A stretch of DNA of 60,741 bases from Pelotomaculum sp. PtaU1.Bin035 (GCA_002067965.1 MVRN01000043.1:1-60741); one strand, 5' to 3'. Shown: positions 9,510-18,973, numbered from the stretch's first letter. The notes: a model not told the origin generated them from the sequence alone. Made by a program: numbers and translations.

Positions 9510-10250
9510 TTGTTGAACACGGCTTGCAACCTGTGCAGGGATAGCGGAATTATCCTCAAGGGAGAAGTGGCGGTACCCTGCAGTTGCATCAGGAAAAAAG
9601 CTGTGGTCAAGCTTTTAAAAGATTCCCGCTTGCCAAAAAAGCTTTTAAACTGTACACTGTCGGGATTTGATTTTAAATATTATGCGAAAGACTGCCTGGA
9701 CATTGAAAAAGGTGTTTCTTATTATGATCTTGCCAAACTCGCGTTTCAGGCGGCCAAGAACTTTATATCAAAATTTTTGCAGGATTCGAATACGGACGGT
9801 TTGATGTTTGCCGGCCAAGTGGGAAGCGGCAAAACATTTCTGGCCTGCAGCATTGCCAATGCATTATTAAAGAAGGAGAAGGTAGTGCTTTTTGTAGTAG
9901 TACCTGATTTGTTGGATCAGATCCGGTCAACGTATGATACTGCCCGCAATCCAGGCGACTATACTGAATTTGACCTGGTAGACGCCGCACGTCAGGTTCC
10001 CTTGCTTATTTTGGATGACCTTGGCGCGCATAACTATACGGAATGGACCCGGAATAAAATCTATTCCATCATCAACTACCGTTTAAACCATTGTTTGCCA
10101 ATTGTTGTTACTACAAACATCACCCCCGAGGATCTTGAAGAACACCTGGGAGAAAGAACGACATCCCGCTTGCTGGAGATGTGCAAGCCTTACCGCCTGC
10201 TGGTAGATATGGATATACGCGCCATGCAGCGCAAGGAAAAGGATTCTTAA
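9510..10250 (+). CDS. DnaI/DnaC-type helicase loader ATPase
   Basis: An AAA+ ATPase expected to load the replicative helicase. The N-terminus carries a cysteine cluster (CNLCRDSG followed by CSC) suitable for zinc binding, as in DnaI. Walker A is GQVGSGKT (residues about 102-109), Walker B is LLILDDLGAH, and sensor 1 is VVTTNITPEDL. The arginine-finger region is RTTSRLLEMC. It starts at TTG (9510 or 9513) after AGAGAGG. It is the second gene of the dnaD-dnaI pair and is closed by a terminator. Confidence 0.85.
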   Translation: MLNTACNLCRDSGIILKGEVAVPCSCIRKKAVVKLLKDSRLPKKLLNCTLSGFDFKYYAKDCLDIEKGVSYYDLAKLAFQAAKNFISKFLQDSNTDGLMFAGQVGSGKTFLACSIANALLKKEKVVLFVVVPDLLDQIRSTYDTARNPGDYTEFDLVDAARQVPLLILDDLGAHNYTEWTRNKIYSIINYRLNHCLPIVVTTNITPEDLEEHLGERTTSRLLEMCKPYRLLVDMDIRAMQRKEKDS

Positions 10251-10280
10251 ACCCCGCTTCCCGCGCAAAACGGGGTTTTT
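10251..10280 (+). terminator. Terminator after the dnaI-like gene
   Basis: ACCCCG (10251-10256) pairs with CGGGGT (10271-10276), followed by a T run. It starts one base after the stop codon. Confidence 0.8.
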
Positions 10281-10327
10281 GCTTTATTAACCGGGCCGAA
10301 TGCCTGCCATAGAGTGATTTTATTACC

Positions 10328-10361
10328 AAAAAGTACCCTTTTGTGCAAGAGGGTATTTTTT
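10328..10361 (+). terminator. Second terminator-like hairpin
   Basis: AAAAAGTACCC pairs with GGGTATTTTTT across a 12-base loop. It lies between the first terminator and the SleB-like gene and could act as a backup terminator on either strand. Confidence 0.5.
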
Positions 10362-10462
10362 CTTTCTAATATGGTAATAATTAATAACGGTGGATAAAAA
10401 TGAATGTATACAAAGCTAATAGATGTGCAAAATATTTTTTGGATTCGGGAAAGGAGGAGAAA

Positions 10463-11155
10463 ATGAGTAATATTGTTCCCAAGCTTGCCGTAAAGCTTAT
10501 TATATTGGCGTTGGTAACAATTGTTATTATAAACGTCAGTGTATTAGGCGGCGAGTGCTCCCAGGACTTAAATGCTCAATTTACAGGCCAATCCGATTCC
10601 ACTGTGGTAAATTATATTATTCAGGAGGGTGATACTCTCTATGCTATCGCTATGAGTTACCAATTGCCGGTCCGTGAATTGATGAGGGCCAACAATCTGG
10701 CCGATAGCTTGATCAAGCCGGGGCAAGTACTGATTTTGCCGGAGAAACCAGCGAAAGAAGGGTACTTATCCCGGGGAGACATTTCCAGGGAAGAATTAAT
10801 GCTTTTGGCAAGGCTGATTTACGCGGAAGCGAGGGGAGAGAGTTTTGAAGGGCAGGTCGCTGTCGGCGCTGTGATTTTAAACAGGTTGGCTAGCCCGCAC
10901 TTTCCAAAAACAATCCATGAAGTAATTTACCAAAAGAACAGCCGTGTATATCAGTTCTCACCGGTAGGAGATGGTTCTATCAACCTTGAGCCCAATGAAA
11001 GGGCCGTTCAAGCGGCTGTTCAGGCGCTCCAGGGAAAAGACCCCACTGGGGGCGCGTTATTCTTTTACAACCCTGAAATAAGCAGGGACCAGTGGATCCG
11101 AACTTTGCCGGTGATGACCAGGATTGGCAATCATGTATTTGCTACAAGTTTATAA
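10463..11155 (+). CDS. LysM plus SleB-type cell wall hydrolase
   Basis: A secreted or membrane-anchored peptidoglycan hydrolase of the cortex-lytic type. From the ATG at 10463 (preceded by AAGGAGG) there is an N-terminal hydrophobic anchor (KLIILALVTIVIINVSVLGG). A LysM domain comes next (YIIQEGDTLYAIAMSYQLP, ending KPGQVLILPE). The C-terminal domain is SleB/Hydrolase_2-like (ARLIYAEARGESFEGQVAVG, then AVILNRL and GGALFFYNP). The catalytic glutamate is probably the one in AEARGE. An upstream in-frame ATG at 10400 lacks a comparable ribosome site. It suits a role in spore cortex or germination. Confidence 0.85.
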   Translation: MSNIVPKLAVKLIILALVTIVIINVSVLGGECSQDLNAQFTGQSDSTVVNYIIQEGDTLYAIAMSYQLPVRELMRANNLADSLIKPGQVLILPEKPAKEGYLSRGDISREELMLLARLIYAEARGESFEGQVAVGAVILNRLASPHFPKTIHEVIYQKNSRVYQFSPVGDGSINLEPNERAVQAAVQALQGKDPTGGALFFYNPEISRDQWIRTLPVMTRIGNHVFATSL

Positions 11156-11195
11156 TAAGCAGTATAATATACATCGGAAATATTCCCGATTGAGT

Positions 11196-11220
11196 GAGGC
11201 AACCATCAACTGGTTGCCTC
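11196..11220. repeat. Perfect 10-bp hairpin holding the stop codon of the next gene in its loop
   Basis: GAGGCAACCA (11196-11205) and TGGTTGCCTC (11211-11220) form a perfect stem with loop TCAAC. The loop contains the minus-strand stop codon at 11206-11208. No T run follows on either strand, so it is a 3'-end stability or processing structure more than a classical terminator. Confidence 0.6.
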
Positions 11221-12051
11221 TGTTGTCGATTTCGAAAAGCTTAAACCCTTGACTAGAATATTTACTTCTTTTACCTGGAGGCCGGTCATGTCTTCCACTG
11301 CCTTTTTAACCCGGGACTGGATCTGATGTGCAACCTCATGCAAAGGTAAGACGTAAGAGATTGTTGGTGAGATATCGATTGTTACAGTGCCTTCCTCCTT
11401 CGCATCTACAGTGATTCTCCCGGTGTTCGTAACACCCGCGACAGTCAAGGCGGCGTGACTGGCAATGGCGCTGATGGCACTGTCGGCAATAGTCAATTTG
11501 CCGTTAAATGTATATGTGGGACGTATAACGGACTGCTCAAGCCAGTCTTTTTTGCCGGAAGCTTCTTTTTTTCGTAAAAATATATGCAGTGGGTCGACAA
11601 GGATGCCGGGAAAACTTCTTTTTACTTCCAGGGTAGGGGCTGGGATAACGTGTTTACTAAAGTGAGTCCGGTGGAACTTGGCCTTTCTAATCTCCTTTTC
11701 ACTGGCGAAGTCTTCGATTTTCATTATTGTTAGCGGTAAAGGCAACCCGAGGCGGGTAGCTATACGCTTTGCCATTCCAGCCGAAGTACCCAGAATTAGA
11801 ATTTTTTCAGGGGCTATACGTTGTATCGCCTCTCTTATTTCATGCGCTAGTGTATCGTCCATAAAAAGTGCGGCTTTTATGGCGCCTATTCTGGTAGGCT
11901 GGCGCTTAGCCGAGGAACCTGCAATAATGCGGTTTCCCTGGATCAGGAGGCCGTCGTCTATTATAGCCTGCGCCTCAAACTGGTGGGCTACAACAGTGGC
12001 ACGGTGGCTTTTACCCGTACCGCTGGGACCGACAAAAGCGTAAACTTCCAA
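11206..12051 (-). CDS. P-loop NTPase fused to an Asp23/Gls24-like domain
   Basis: The N-terminal part begins with a Walker A motif (VGPSGTGKS, residues 7-15) in a kinase-like fold (QAIIDDGLLIQGNRIIAG, then ILILGTSAGMAKRIATRLGL). The C-terminal part, from about residue 180, looks like an Asp23/Gls24 (alkaline-shock, DUF322) domain: KLTIADSAISAIASHAALTV, GTVTIDISPTISYVLPL, then QSRVKKAVEDMTGLQVKEVN. Asp23 proteins are usually separate and membrane-associated, so the fusion is unusual. The function is unknown; a nucleotide-dependent envelope stress role is conjecture. It is 104 bases downstream of rarA on the same strand. Confidence 0.65.
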   Translation of the reverse strand: MEVYAFVGPSGTGKSHRATVVAHQFEAQAIIDDGLLIQGNRIIAGSSAKRQPTRIGAIKAALFMDDTLAHEIREAIQRIAPEKILILGTSAGMAKRIATRLGLPLPLTIMKIEDFASEKEIRKAKFHRTHFSKHVIPAPTLEVKRSFPGILVDPLHIFLRKKEASGKKDWLEQSVIRPTYTFNGKLTIADSAISAIASHAALTVAGVTNTGRITVDAKEEGTVTIDISPTISYVLPLHEVAHQIQSRVKKAVEDMTGLQVKEVNILVKGLSFSKSTTEATS

Positions 12052-12155
12052 AATTACACCTCTAAATTATATTTTACTTTTTTTAGCATATGCGCAAAGG
12101 TTATATAAGTCAAGAAAAAACCTGGCAATATTCGTATAGCGGCTATCTTCCATAA

Positions 12156-13472
12156 TCAATGATCTTGAGGTCCACCCTGCCTTTTCTGTATTTCCGCCTC
12201 CAGGCCATTCCCTGAAGGTTTGTAAAATATTTTTCTTTCTATGTTACCCGGCAGGTAACTTTGTTTAACGTAATTACCGGGATAATCATGGGGATATTTA
12301 TAGCCCTTGCCGTGTCCCAGCTCAATCGCGCCTTTATAACCAGTTCCCCTTAGATGGGGCGGGACTGGTTCCGTTCTTTTTTTCTCGACTTCGGAGAAGG
12401 CCGCGTTAATTCCCTCTACGACCGAGTTGCTTTTTGGAGCAGTGGCAATATATAAAGCCGCCTCAGCCAGCACGATCCTGGCCTCCGGCATACCAATCCG
12501 CTCAACAGCCAGGGCGGCGGAGGTCGCTACAACCAGGGCCTGGGGATCCGCCAAGCCGACGTCTTCGGCGGCGTGGATCATTATCCGGCGGCAGATGAAC
12601 TCGGGATCTTCGCCTGCGTACAGCAGCCTTGCCAGCCAGTAGAGGGTGGCCTGAGGATCGGAACCCCTCATACTTTTGATAAAAGCGGAGATAACATCGT
12701 AATGTTCGTCATTCCGGTTATATTGTAAAACCCGCTTTTGAACCGCTTCTTCGGCTATTGCCAGGGTAATCCGCCGGACTCCTCCGGATCCGGGCGGGGT
12801 AGTAACGACGGCCAGTTCCAGGGCATTCAGGCCTGTCCGGGCATCACCGTTGGCTATTTCCGCCAGGTGGTCCAGTGCATCCGGTTCTATTTCCGTGTGG
12901 TACATGCCCAGCCCTCTTTCTGTATCCTGTAGAGCCCGCACAAGTAAGCGGCGTAGCGCTTCTTTGGATAGAAGCTCAAACCGGTAGAGTTGAGAGCGGG
13001 AAATGAGGGGGCGATTTATAGCAAACATGGGGTTTTCGGTTGTTGAGCCGATTAAGATTATCAGACCGTTTTCTACAAATGGGAGTAAGGCGTCTTGTTG
13101 GGCTTTATTGAAACGGTGAATTTCATCTATAAATAGAACGGTTTTTTCATTATATAAAGAAAGCCTTTCTTTTGCCTCATCAACTACCCGCCTGATATCT
13201 GCCACTCCAGCCATTACCGCGTTTATTATTTCGAAATGTGCTTTTGTAATGCCTGCAATGATCAAGGCCAGGGAGGTTTTACCCGTGCCTGGAGGACCAT
13301 AAAAGATTGCCGACATTAGCTTGTCTGACTCAATTGAACGCCTTAATAAAGTCCCGGCTCCCACCACGGGTGTTTGTTCTTCAAATTCGTTCAGCGTTCT
13401 GGGGCTCATCCGCCTAGCCAGTGGGGCGGTCTTAACCATACTTTTTTCCATGGCTTGTTCGAAAAGATTCAC
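12156..13472 (-). CDS. rarA: Replication-associated recombination protein A (RarA/MgsA)
   Basis: AAA+ ATPase of the clamp-loader family that acts at stalled replication forks. Walker A is GPPGTGKTSL, Walker B is VLFIDEIHRF, and sensor 1 is GSTTENP. The C-terminal tetramerisation domain includes DVISAFIKSMRGSDPQATLY and the conserved end (HLRGTGYKGA, YKYPHDYPGNY). At 438 residues it is full length. It lies in the aspS-6S-rarA neighbourhood known from other Firmicutes, with trxA inserted. Confidence 0.95.
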   Translation of the reverse strand: MNLFEQAMEKSMVKTAPLARRMSPRTLNEFEEQTPVVGAGTLLRRSIESDKLMSAIFYGPPGTGKTSLALIIAGITKAHFEIINAVMAGVADIRRVVDEAKERLSLYNEKTVLFIDEIHRFNKAQQDALLPFVENGLIILIGSTTENPMFAINRPLISRSQLYRFELLSKEALRRLLVRALQDTERGLGMYHTEIEPDALDHLAEIANGDARTGLNALELAVVTTPPGSGGVRRITLAIAEEAVQKRVLQYNRNDEHYDVISAFIKSMRGSDPQATLYWLARLLYAGEDPEFICRRIMIHAAEDVGLADPQALVVATSAALAVERIGMPEARIVLAEAALYIATAPKSNSVVEGINAAFSEVEKKRTEPVPPHLRGTGYKGAIELGHGKGYKYPHDYPGNYVKQSYLPGNIERKIFYKPSGNGLEAEIQKRQGGPQDH

Positions 13473-13495
13473 CGGTGACCTCCTTAAATAAATTA

Positions 13496-13540
13496 GGACG
13501 GAACTGCTTTAATATATACTTTATCTAAGCAGTACCGTCC
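13496..13540 (-). repeat. Long hairpin in the rarA leader
   Basis: GGACGGAACTGCTT (13496-13509) pairs with AAGCAGTACCGTCC (13527-13540), 14 bp with one mismatch. It lies between trxA and rarA, just ahead of the rarA ribosome site. There is no strong U run, so it may be a weak trxA terminator or a leader structure. Confidence 0.5.
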
Positions 13541-13591
13541 ATAAATCAAATATTTCCAAGTAATTAAACAAAAAACATGCTGGTTTGCATT

Positions 13592-13921
13592 TTATAAGTG
13601 TTTAGTTAACCAATTGCGGACTTCATTTTTCGTTTTATAGCCAACTGACCGATCTACTTCTTGACCGCCTTTAAAGACTATTAATGTCGGGATGCTTCTT
13701 ATTTTCAGGCTGGCCGGAATACTCTGGTTCTCATCAACATTGAGCTTGCCTGCCTTGACTTTTCCATCAAATTCCACTGCAATTTCTTCCACCACCGGGG
13801 CGATCATTTTACAGGGTCCGCACCATGTTGACCAAAAATCTACCAGCACCGGGATGGTGGATTCATTGATCAACTTATTAAAATCGGCATCTTGCAAAGA
13901 AAGGACTCTCTCGCTGGGCAA
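13592..13921 (-). CDS. trxA: Thioredoxin
   Basis: Small cytosolic dithiol reductant of 109 residues. The active site is WCGPC at residues 33-37, followed by KMIAPVVEEIA. The cis-proline loop is SIPTLIVFKGGQ. The start is TTG at 13921 with an AGGGGAGA site upstream. It is a complete, ordinary TrxA. Upstream lies the 6S RNA gene on the same strand. Confidence 0.95.
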   Translation of the reverse strand: MPSERVLSLQDADFNKLINESTIPVLVDFWSTWCGPCKMIAPVVEEIAVEFDGKVKAGKLNVDENQSIPASLKIRSIPTLIVFKGGQEVDRSVGYKTKNEVRNWLTKHL

Positions 13922-14180
13922 AGTACTCTCCCCTTTCTTATTTTACCTAATAATAAAATAATAAATATTAATTATTATAGAATTAATGTAATTATATAAA
14001 ATACTTATAGCTTCCGTTGTAGATAATTATAATTCTTGCTAAAGCTACTTGTCAATTACTAACATTTATCTTTTTTCGGCGGCGCTCAATAAGTTCAATG
14101 GACCCTTCCTTGAAATCAAAAGGTTTCCAGGCACCGGCTATTAAACCAACCGTAAACTGAAAACCGTATTATCATTCAAC

Positions 14181-14372
14181 AAAAAACCCCACACATGCCG
14201 TGAACCCCCAAAGTTCGAACCTGTTCTCACAGGTGGGTGCCCTCCTGGATGATTTTCGTTTCCTCTACTGGGAGGCATGCAAGCCACATCCAGAGTCCGG
14301 ACTCCCTTTTTTATGGTGTTGGCTCAAAACTTCAAGGTTGATCACGCACACAGCAGGGTATTTTTTTTTACA
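14181..14372 (-). ncRNA. ssrS: 6S RNA
   Basis: The two ends of this roughly 190-base minus-strand segment form a long imperfect closing stem: ACCCTGCTGTGTGCGTG near the 5' end faces CACGGCATGTGTGGGGT near the 3' end. The interior is a largely unpaired rod with the Firmicute-like segment GTTTTGAGCCAACACC. The RNA ends in a T run (complement of 14181-14186). A plausible promoter (TTGTAA, 17 bases, TAACAT) lies just upstream. The position between aspS and rarA matches a known 6S location in Bacillus (next to aspS). It binds sigma-A RNA polymerase in late growth. The adjoining 14373-14558 holds only its promoter and no gene. Confidence 0.82.
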
Positions 14373-14558
14373 CACTTATGTTAACATATCAATCGTCCAT
14401 TTACAAGGGGGCGGTTATCAGACAATTGAACTTGATTACTCTGTCCATTTACGGCGGCAAGTTTGTTCTTTCTCATATTATGACGAATATTTATCTTTAA
14501 TGATATATTTCCGGCGAAAGTCTAAAGTAAGTTTATCTTAAGACAGAATGTCAAGGCT

Positions 14559-16358
14559 TTACGGGGTGGCCGCCTTTTTTATAAAATCAAGCTTAATATT
14601 TAATTCTTTCAGTTGAGCAGGTGCGACAACGTCCGGCGCCTGGGTCATCACGTCGACAGCGCTTTGTGTTTTGGGAAATGCAATAACATCCCTGATGGTC
14701 TTCTTCTTGGCCAGGAGCATGATTAACCGGTCGAACCCGAAGGCGATGCCTCCGTGCGGCGGAGTGCCGAATTCAAATGCTTCCAGCATAAACCCGAACT
14801 TTTCTGCCGCTTCTTCCCTGCTAATACCGATAGCTGCGAACATTTTTTCCTGAATGTCCCTGCGGTGATTCCGGATGCTGCCGCCGCCTATTTCAACACC
14901 ATTCAGGACAATATCGTACGCTTTGGCGAGTACCTTGCCCGGATCGGTTTCCAATAGGGAAAGGTCGGTTTCACGCGGAGAGGTGAAGGGGTGGTGCATC
15001 GCCACATAACGGTTTTCTTCCTGGTTGTATTCCAGCAGGGGGAAGTCAACCACCCATAAAAAGTTATAAGTATTTTCGGGAATCAGCCCCAGAAGCTCAG
15101 CCAGGTGCAACCGCAACGCTCCCAGGGAGTCCGCCGCAACCTGTGGTTTGTCCGCGACAAAAAGCAGCAGGTCCCCTGGCTTGGCTTCCATCCGGGCGAG
15201 GATGGCGTCAAGTTCTTGCTCATTAAAGAACTTGGCGATGGTTGATTTGACTCCGTCATCGGTGACGATAAAATAGGCTAACCCCTTGGCCTTATATATC
15301 GCGGCGAAAGCGGTCAGGTCATCTATTTCCTTGCGGCTGAAAGAGCCGCACCCTGTAGCGTTAATCCCCTGAACCTGTCCTCCTTCAGCCACAACTGATG
15401 AAAACACCTTAAACCCGCACGTCCCCGCAATATCTGAGATATCCTTCAACTCGATGCCAAAACGGGTGTCAGGTTTATCTGACCCAAAGCGGCTGATTGC
15501 TTCACGGTATGAAATCCGGGGAAAGGGGCGGGGTACGTCCAGTCCGACTGTCTCCCGGCATAAATATGCCACCATCTCTTCCATCAGGCACAGAATGTCA
15601 TCCACATCTACAAAAGACATTTCTATGTCGATTTGCGTAAATTCTGGTTGGCGGTCTGCCCTGAGGTCTTCGTCCCGGAAACAGCGCACGATCTGGAAAT
15701 ACCTGTCCAATCCGGACACCATCAGGATCTGTTTGTAAAGTTGCGGCGACTGGGGCAGTGCATAAAACTTGCCTGGGTTGACCCGGCTGGGTACAAGGTA
15801 GTCCCTCGCCCCTTCCGGGGTGCTTTTCTGGAGCATCGGTGTCTCCACATCCAGAAAGCCGTGCTTGTCAAGAAAATCACGGATTGACTTGGCGGCCCGG
15901 TGGCGCAGTACCATCGCTTCCTGCATCTCTGGCCGGCGCAGGTCCAGATAACGGTAGCGCAGACGCACGTTTTCATCCACATCTATACCGTTTTCAATAT
16001 AAAAAGGCGGTGTTTTAGACTGGTTCAAAACACGCAATTCGCGGGCAAGCACTTCTATCAGCCCTGTTGCCAGGTTGGGGTTGGCAGTGCCTTCAGGGCG
16101 TACCCGTACCATTCCGGTTACAGCCAGAACATATTCGTTGCGTACCTCTTCGGCTTTATGAAAAGCCTCTTCATTCTGTTCGGGGCTAAAAACTACCTGC
16201 ACCAGGCCGGACCGGTCCCTGAGATCGATGAAAATCAGGCCGCCGTGGTCGCGCCTTCGCTGTACCCAGCCCATCAGGACTACTTGCTGGCCGGCCTGGC
16301 CATTCCGCAGGGCGCCGCAATAGTGACTGCGTTTCAATCCGCTCATGAAATCAATCAT
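14559..16358 (-). CDS. aspS: Aspartyl-tRNA synthetase, bacterial type, probably non-discriminating (Asp/Asn)
   Basis: A 599-residue class II synthetase with an N-terminal OB fold, catalytic motifs 1-3 and the bacterial GAD insertion. Motif 2 includes [16 protein letters not shown]; motif 3 includes GIAFGFDRL. In the anticodon-binding domain the loop reads RRRDHGG with His at residue 38, and the later segment is RPEGTAN with Gly90. Known non-discriminating enzymes carry His and Gly at these two places where E. coli AspRS has Leu and Lys. It probably also makes Asp-tRNA-Asn for the GatCAB route. Its ATG overlaps the hisS stop by four bases. Confidence 0.95.
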   Translation of the reverse strand: MIDFMSGLKRSHYCGALRNGQAGQQVVLMGWVQRRRDHGGLIFIDLRDRSGLVQVVFSPEQNEEAFHKAEEVRNEYVLAVTGMVRVRPEGTANPNLATGLIEVLARELRVLNQSKTPPFYIENGIDVDENVRLRYRYLDLRRPEMQEAMVLRHRAAKSIRDFLDKHGFLDVETPMLQKSTPEGARDYLVPSRVNPGKFYALPQSPQLYKQILMVSGLDRYFQIVRCFRDEDLRADRQPEFTQIDIEMSFVDVDDILCLMEEMVAYLCRETVGLDVPRPFPRISYREAISRFGSDKPDTRFGIELKDISDIAGTCGFKVFSSVVAEGGQVQGINATGCGSFSRKEIDDLTAFAAIYKAKGLAYFIVTDDGVKSTIAKFFNEQELDAILARMEAKPGDLLLFVADKPQVAADSLGALRLHLAELLGLIPENTYNFLWVVDFPLLEYNQEENRYVAMHHPFTSPRETDLSLLETDPGKVLAKAYDIVLNGVEIGGGSIRNHRRDIQEKMFAAIGISREEAAEKFGFMLEAFEFGTPPHGGIAFGFDRLIMLLAKKKTIRDVIAFPKTQSAVDVMTQAPDVVAPAQLKELNIKLDFIKKAATP

Positions 16359-17656
16359 TTTATTGTGTCCTCCTGTAAATATGTATTATGTCTATATTTC
16401 ACTTTATCCGCCAAATAATCCACTACTTCGCCTGAGGTTACGGTTACCTGCTCTTTGGAATCCATATTCCGCACCCGGGCAACTCCTTGTGCCAGTTCCT
16501 CCTCGCCGATAATAACCACAAATTTCGCTCCTGCTTTACCGGCGTATTTCATCTGTGCTTTGAGGCTGCGGTTTAGATAATCTTTGTCGGCGGAAATACC
16601 GGAGCCACGAATTTTAAAGAGAAGGCGAAACGCTTCGCTTGCAGCTGCCTGCCCGGCTGTAACAACAAACACGTCAGGCCCGGATATTCCGGGTGTTGTA
16701 ATCCCCTGGCTCTTCATTGCCAGGATGATCCGCTCCATGCCAAGAGCGTAGCCGATGCCCGGTGTGGAAGGCCCCCCGCAGGTTTCCACCAGCCCATTGT
16801 AGCGGCCGCCGCCGCCTATAGAACTCTGGGCGCCGATGTCCCGGGCCATTATTTCAAAAGCTGTGTGCGTATAGTAGTCAAGGCCGCGCACCAGCCGGCG
16901 GTTTACCTGATAAGGCAGATCCAGTAAATCGAGATGCTTTTTGACTGACTCGAAGTGGCTGTGGCAGTCTTCACATAGACAGTCAACAGTGGCAGGAGCG
17001 TTCGCTCCAAGCTTGCGGCAAGGGCCTTCCTTGCAATCAAGGATCCGGAGCGGGTTTTTCTCAAATCTATCCCGGCAATTCGGACATAGCGCACCAATAT
17101 GCGGGAGAAAAAATTCTCGCAGTTTGCTGCGCAGCGCCGGGCGGCAGGCCGGACAGCCGACGCTGTTGATATGTAGTTCCAAACCCTTAAGAGCCAGCCG
17201 GCCATAGAAATCCATGGTCATAGCCATTACTTCGGCGTCAACCGCCGGGTCGTGAGAACCAAAGACCTCGGCCCCGAACTGGTGAAACTGGCGGAAACGG
17301 CCGGCCTGGGGGCGGTCATAACGGAACATCGGCCCGGTGTAAAATAACTTTACCGGCTGCGGGCCGGCGTACAGCTTGTCTTCCAGGTAAGCCCTCACGG
17401 CGGATGCGGTGCCTTCCGGCCGTAGGGTAATACTGCGGTCTCCTCGATCAATAAATGTATACATTTCTTTTTCCACAATATCGGTGGTATCACCCACACC
17501 ACGTAAAAACAACTCCGTATGTTCAAAAACCGGTGTCCTGATTTCGGCGTAACCGTACTCACTGCAAATGCGGCGAACCTCTCTTTCAAGGTATTGCCAA
17601 GTTTCAACTTCGCCGGGTATGATATCACTGGTGCCGCGTGGCCGCGTTGTTAGCAT
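16355..17656 (-). CDS. hisS: Histidyl-tRNA synthetase
   Basis: Class II synthetase of 433 residues. It begins [16 protein letters not shown]. Motif 2 is [19 protein letters not shown], and the HisA motif is [15 protein letters not shown] with [12 protein letters not shown]. The anticodon-binding domain fills the last 100 residues. It is the first gene of a hisS-aspS operon controlled by a T-box leader. An internal cysteine cluster ([24 protein letters not shown]) around residues 170-230 is the insertion common in Firmicute HisRS. Confidence 0.96.
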   Translation of the reverse strand: MLTTRPRGTSDIIPGEVETWQYLEREVRRICSEYGYAEIRTPVFEHTELFLRGVGDTTDIVEKEMYTFIDRGDRSITLRPEGTASAVRAYLEDKLYAGPQPVKLFYTGPMFRYDRPQAGRFRQFHQFGAEVFGSHDPAVDAEVMAMTMDFYGRLALKGLELHINSVGCPACRPALRSKLREFFLPHIGALCPNCRDRFEKNPLRILDCKEGPCRKLGANAPATVDCLCEDCHSHFESVKKHLDLLDLPYQVNRRLVRGLDYYTHTAFEIMARDIGAQSSIGGGGRYNGLVETCGGPSTPGIGYALGMERIILAMKSQGITTPGISGPDVFVVTAGQAAASEAFRLLFKIRGSGISADKDYLNRSLKAQMKYAGKAGAKFVVIIGEEELAQGVARVRNMDSKEQVTVTSGEVVDYLADKVKYRHNTYLQEDTIK

Positions 17657-17671
17657 TAATACCCCCCCCCT

Positions 17672-17950
17672 TTAAAAACAAACCCGTCCCTGGCCTATGC
17701 GTCAGCATTGCCAGGGACGGGTTTGTTGCCCGTGGTGCCACCCTGTTTGGATAATAATGATGTAATATCCCTCTTAGCCTTTAACGGGGCTTTCCGGGCC
17801 GGCCTACTGGTGCCGTGAACTGCACGTTTGGCGGCCGCTCCCGGGAGTTTTTCAATACCTGTTTTTGAGGAAGGCTTTCAGTCGACGGCCTCCCCTCCCT
17901 GCCAAAAACTCAAATATTTACTCGGCCCGGTCATCGCTTTCGTTTGCTGA
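17672..17950 (-). promoter_or_regulatory. T-box leader of hisS-aspS, predicted to read tRNA-Asn
   Basis: The hallmark AGGGTGGCACCACGG lies on the minus strand (complement of 17730-17744). A terminator stem follows: AAACCCGTCCCTGGC (17680-17694) against GCCAGGGACGGGTTT (17710-17724), with a U run. The Stem I start GATGACC and its AGTA bulge are visible near 17920-17940. Opposite AGTA, the 3' strand reads GAAAAACU, offering AAC (complement of 17847-17849) as specifier. The acceptor-pairing bulge is UGGC, which needs discriminator G. That fits tRNA-Asn or tRNA-Asp and not tRNA-His, whose discriminator is C. The specifier assignment is by hand folding. Confidence 0.85.
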
Positions 17951-17955
17951 ACATT

Positions 17956-17984
17956 ATTTTATGCAAAATAGATACTTTTGTCAA
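17956..17984 (-). promoter_or_regulatory. Sigma-A promoter of the hisS-aspS operon
   Basis: TTGACA (complement of 17979-17984), exactly 17 bases, then TAAAAT (complement of 17956-17961). The T-box leader starts a few bases downstream. Confidence 0.8.
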
Positions 17985-18145
17985 TTAAAGGCCTTACAAA
18001 AAACTATTGATCCAACGGTATGCAACCGCCTATTAACATGATTCGCCGGCTTTTACCCTAATGGACAAATGGACTGTTTTTAGCACTACGTAAATTATCA
18101 AGATATTGAGCTGTTTTATTGAGTGAGCAACGAATTGCGCAAACC

Positions 18146-18973
18146 TTACCGCCAGGTGATTGCGGCTTTTTTTCTTAATGGAATGCGGTGATACCGGTAT
18201 TGCGGGTAACCGACCATCATTGCGCCAAAGCATTGGTGGCCATCCGGCAGATTGAGGGCTTCCGCCATTGGGGGGTAATGACTGGCGGCTGCGCCGAAGT
18301 AACCTGCCCAACAAGCTCCCAAGCCTTTTGAAAACGCGGCTAGTTCCAAATAGGTCAGGGCAATGGTACAGGCCGATTGAGCGCTGGCGATTGCTTTCGG
18401 GGCGTGAGCAACGATGACATGCGGCGCTCCGCGGCAGATTTTGTCGTCACCGTTGTCCCAATCGGCTACAAACCGTTTCAAATGCATACTTTTCGCTATA
18501 TCAGGCTGTTCTTTAATCATATAACGCATCCAGTCGATTACCAGTCCTGCTAGACGGCTGATCTCCCCGGCGTCTTCAATGACCAGCCAGTTTACTGGCT
18601 GCAGGTTATGTCCGGTCGGGGCATAACGGGCGGTATCGATTATTTCGGATAAAGTTGCACGGTCCACAGGCTGCGTTTTGTAAGTGCGAATGGATCTACG
18701 GGCGGTGAGGAAGAGCTTGGCTTGATCCGCGGTGGGCAGGAGTTTCTTGTTAACCGGAGCGCATTCTTCCGGGTCCATTGTATTAAGGGTAAATGCTCCA
18801 TAAGGGCAAACCGCGACACAATGCCCGCAGTTGAAACATTGTTTTTCTGCTCTGTCAATCGGGATGGGGAGTTTATCTTCTTCGTTTAACGTGATTAGTT
18901 TCGATGGGCATGCCGCAACACAAATACCATCGTGTTTGCACTTGTTTGGGTCAATTTCAAATAGATTATTCAA
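18146..18973 (-). CDS. Nitroreductase-family protein with N-terminal 2[4Fe-4S] ferredoxin domain
   Basis: Residues 1-70 form a two-cluster ferredoxin (CKHDGICVAACPSKL and CFNCGHCVAVCPYGAF). The rest is an FMN-dependent nitroreductase fold, with RRSIRTYKTQPVDRATL near its start and ARYAPTGHNLQPVNWLV. The 275-residue layout is common in anaerobes, where these proteins are poorly characterised ferredoxin-linked flavoenzymes. The substrate is unknown. It is monocistronic and divergent from topB. The 170 bases between its stop and the hisS promoter hold no gene. Confidence 0.85.
   Translation of the reverse strand: MNNLFEIDPNKCKHDGICVAACPSKLITLNEEDKLPIPIDRAEKQCFNCGHCVAVCPYGAFTLNTMDPEECAPVNKKLLPTADQAKLFLTARRSIRTYKTQPVDRATLSEIIDTARYAPTGHNLQPVNWLVIEDAGEISRLAGLVIDWMRYMIKEQPDIAKSMHLKRFVADWDNGDDKICRGAPHVIVAHAPKAIASAQSACTIALTYLELAAFSKGLGACWAGYFGAAASHYPPMAEALNLPDGHQCFGAMMVGYPQYRYHRIPLRKKAAITWR

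Noticed and set aside
14200-14541. A 113-residue plus-strand open frame over the 6S region
   Set aside because: It runs antisense across the 6S RNA gene, has no ribosome site and encodes no recognisable motif.
17672-17950. T-box assumed to be His-specific because hisS is first
   Set aside because: UGGC in the T-box does not fit tRNA-His, which has discriminator C, and no CAC is seen at the specifier place.
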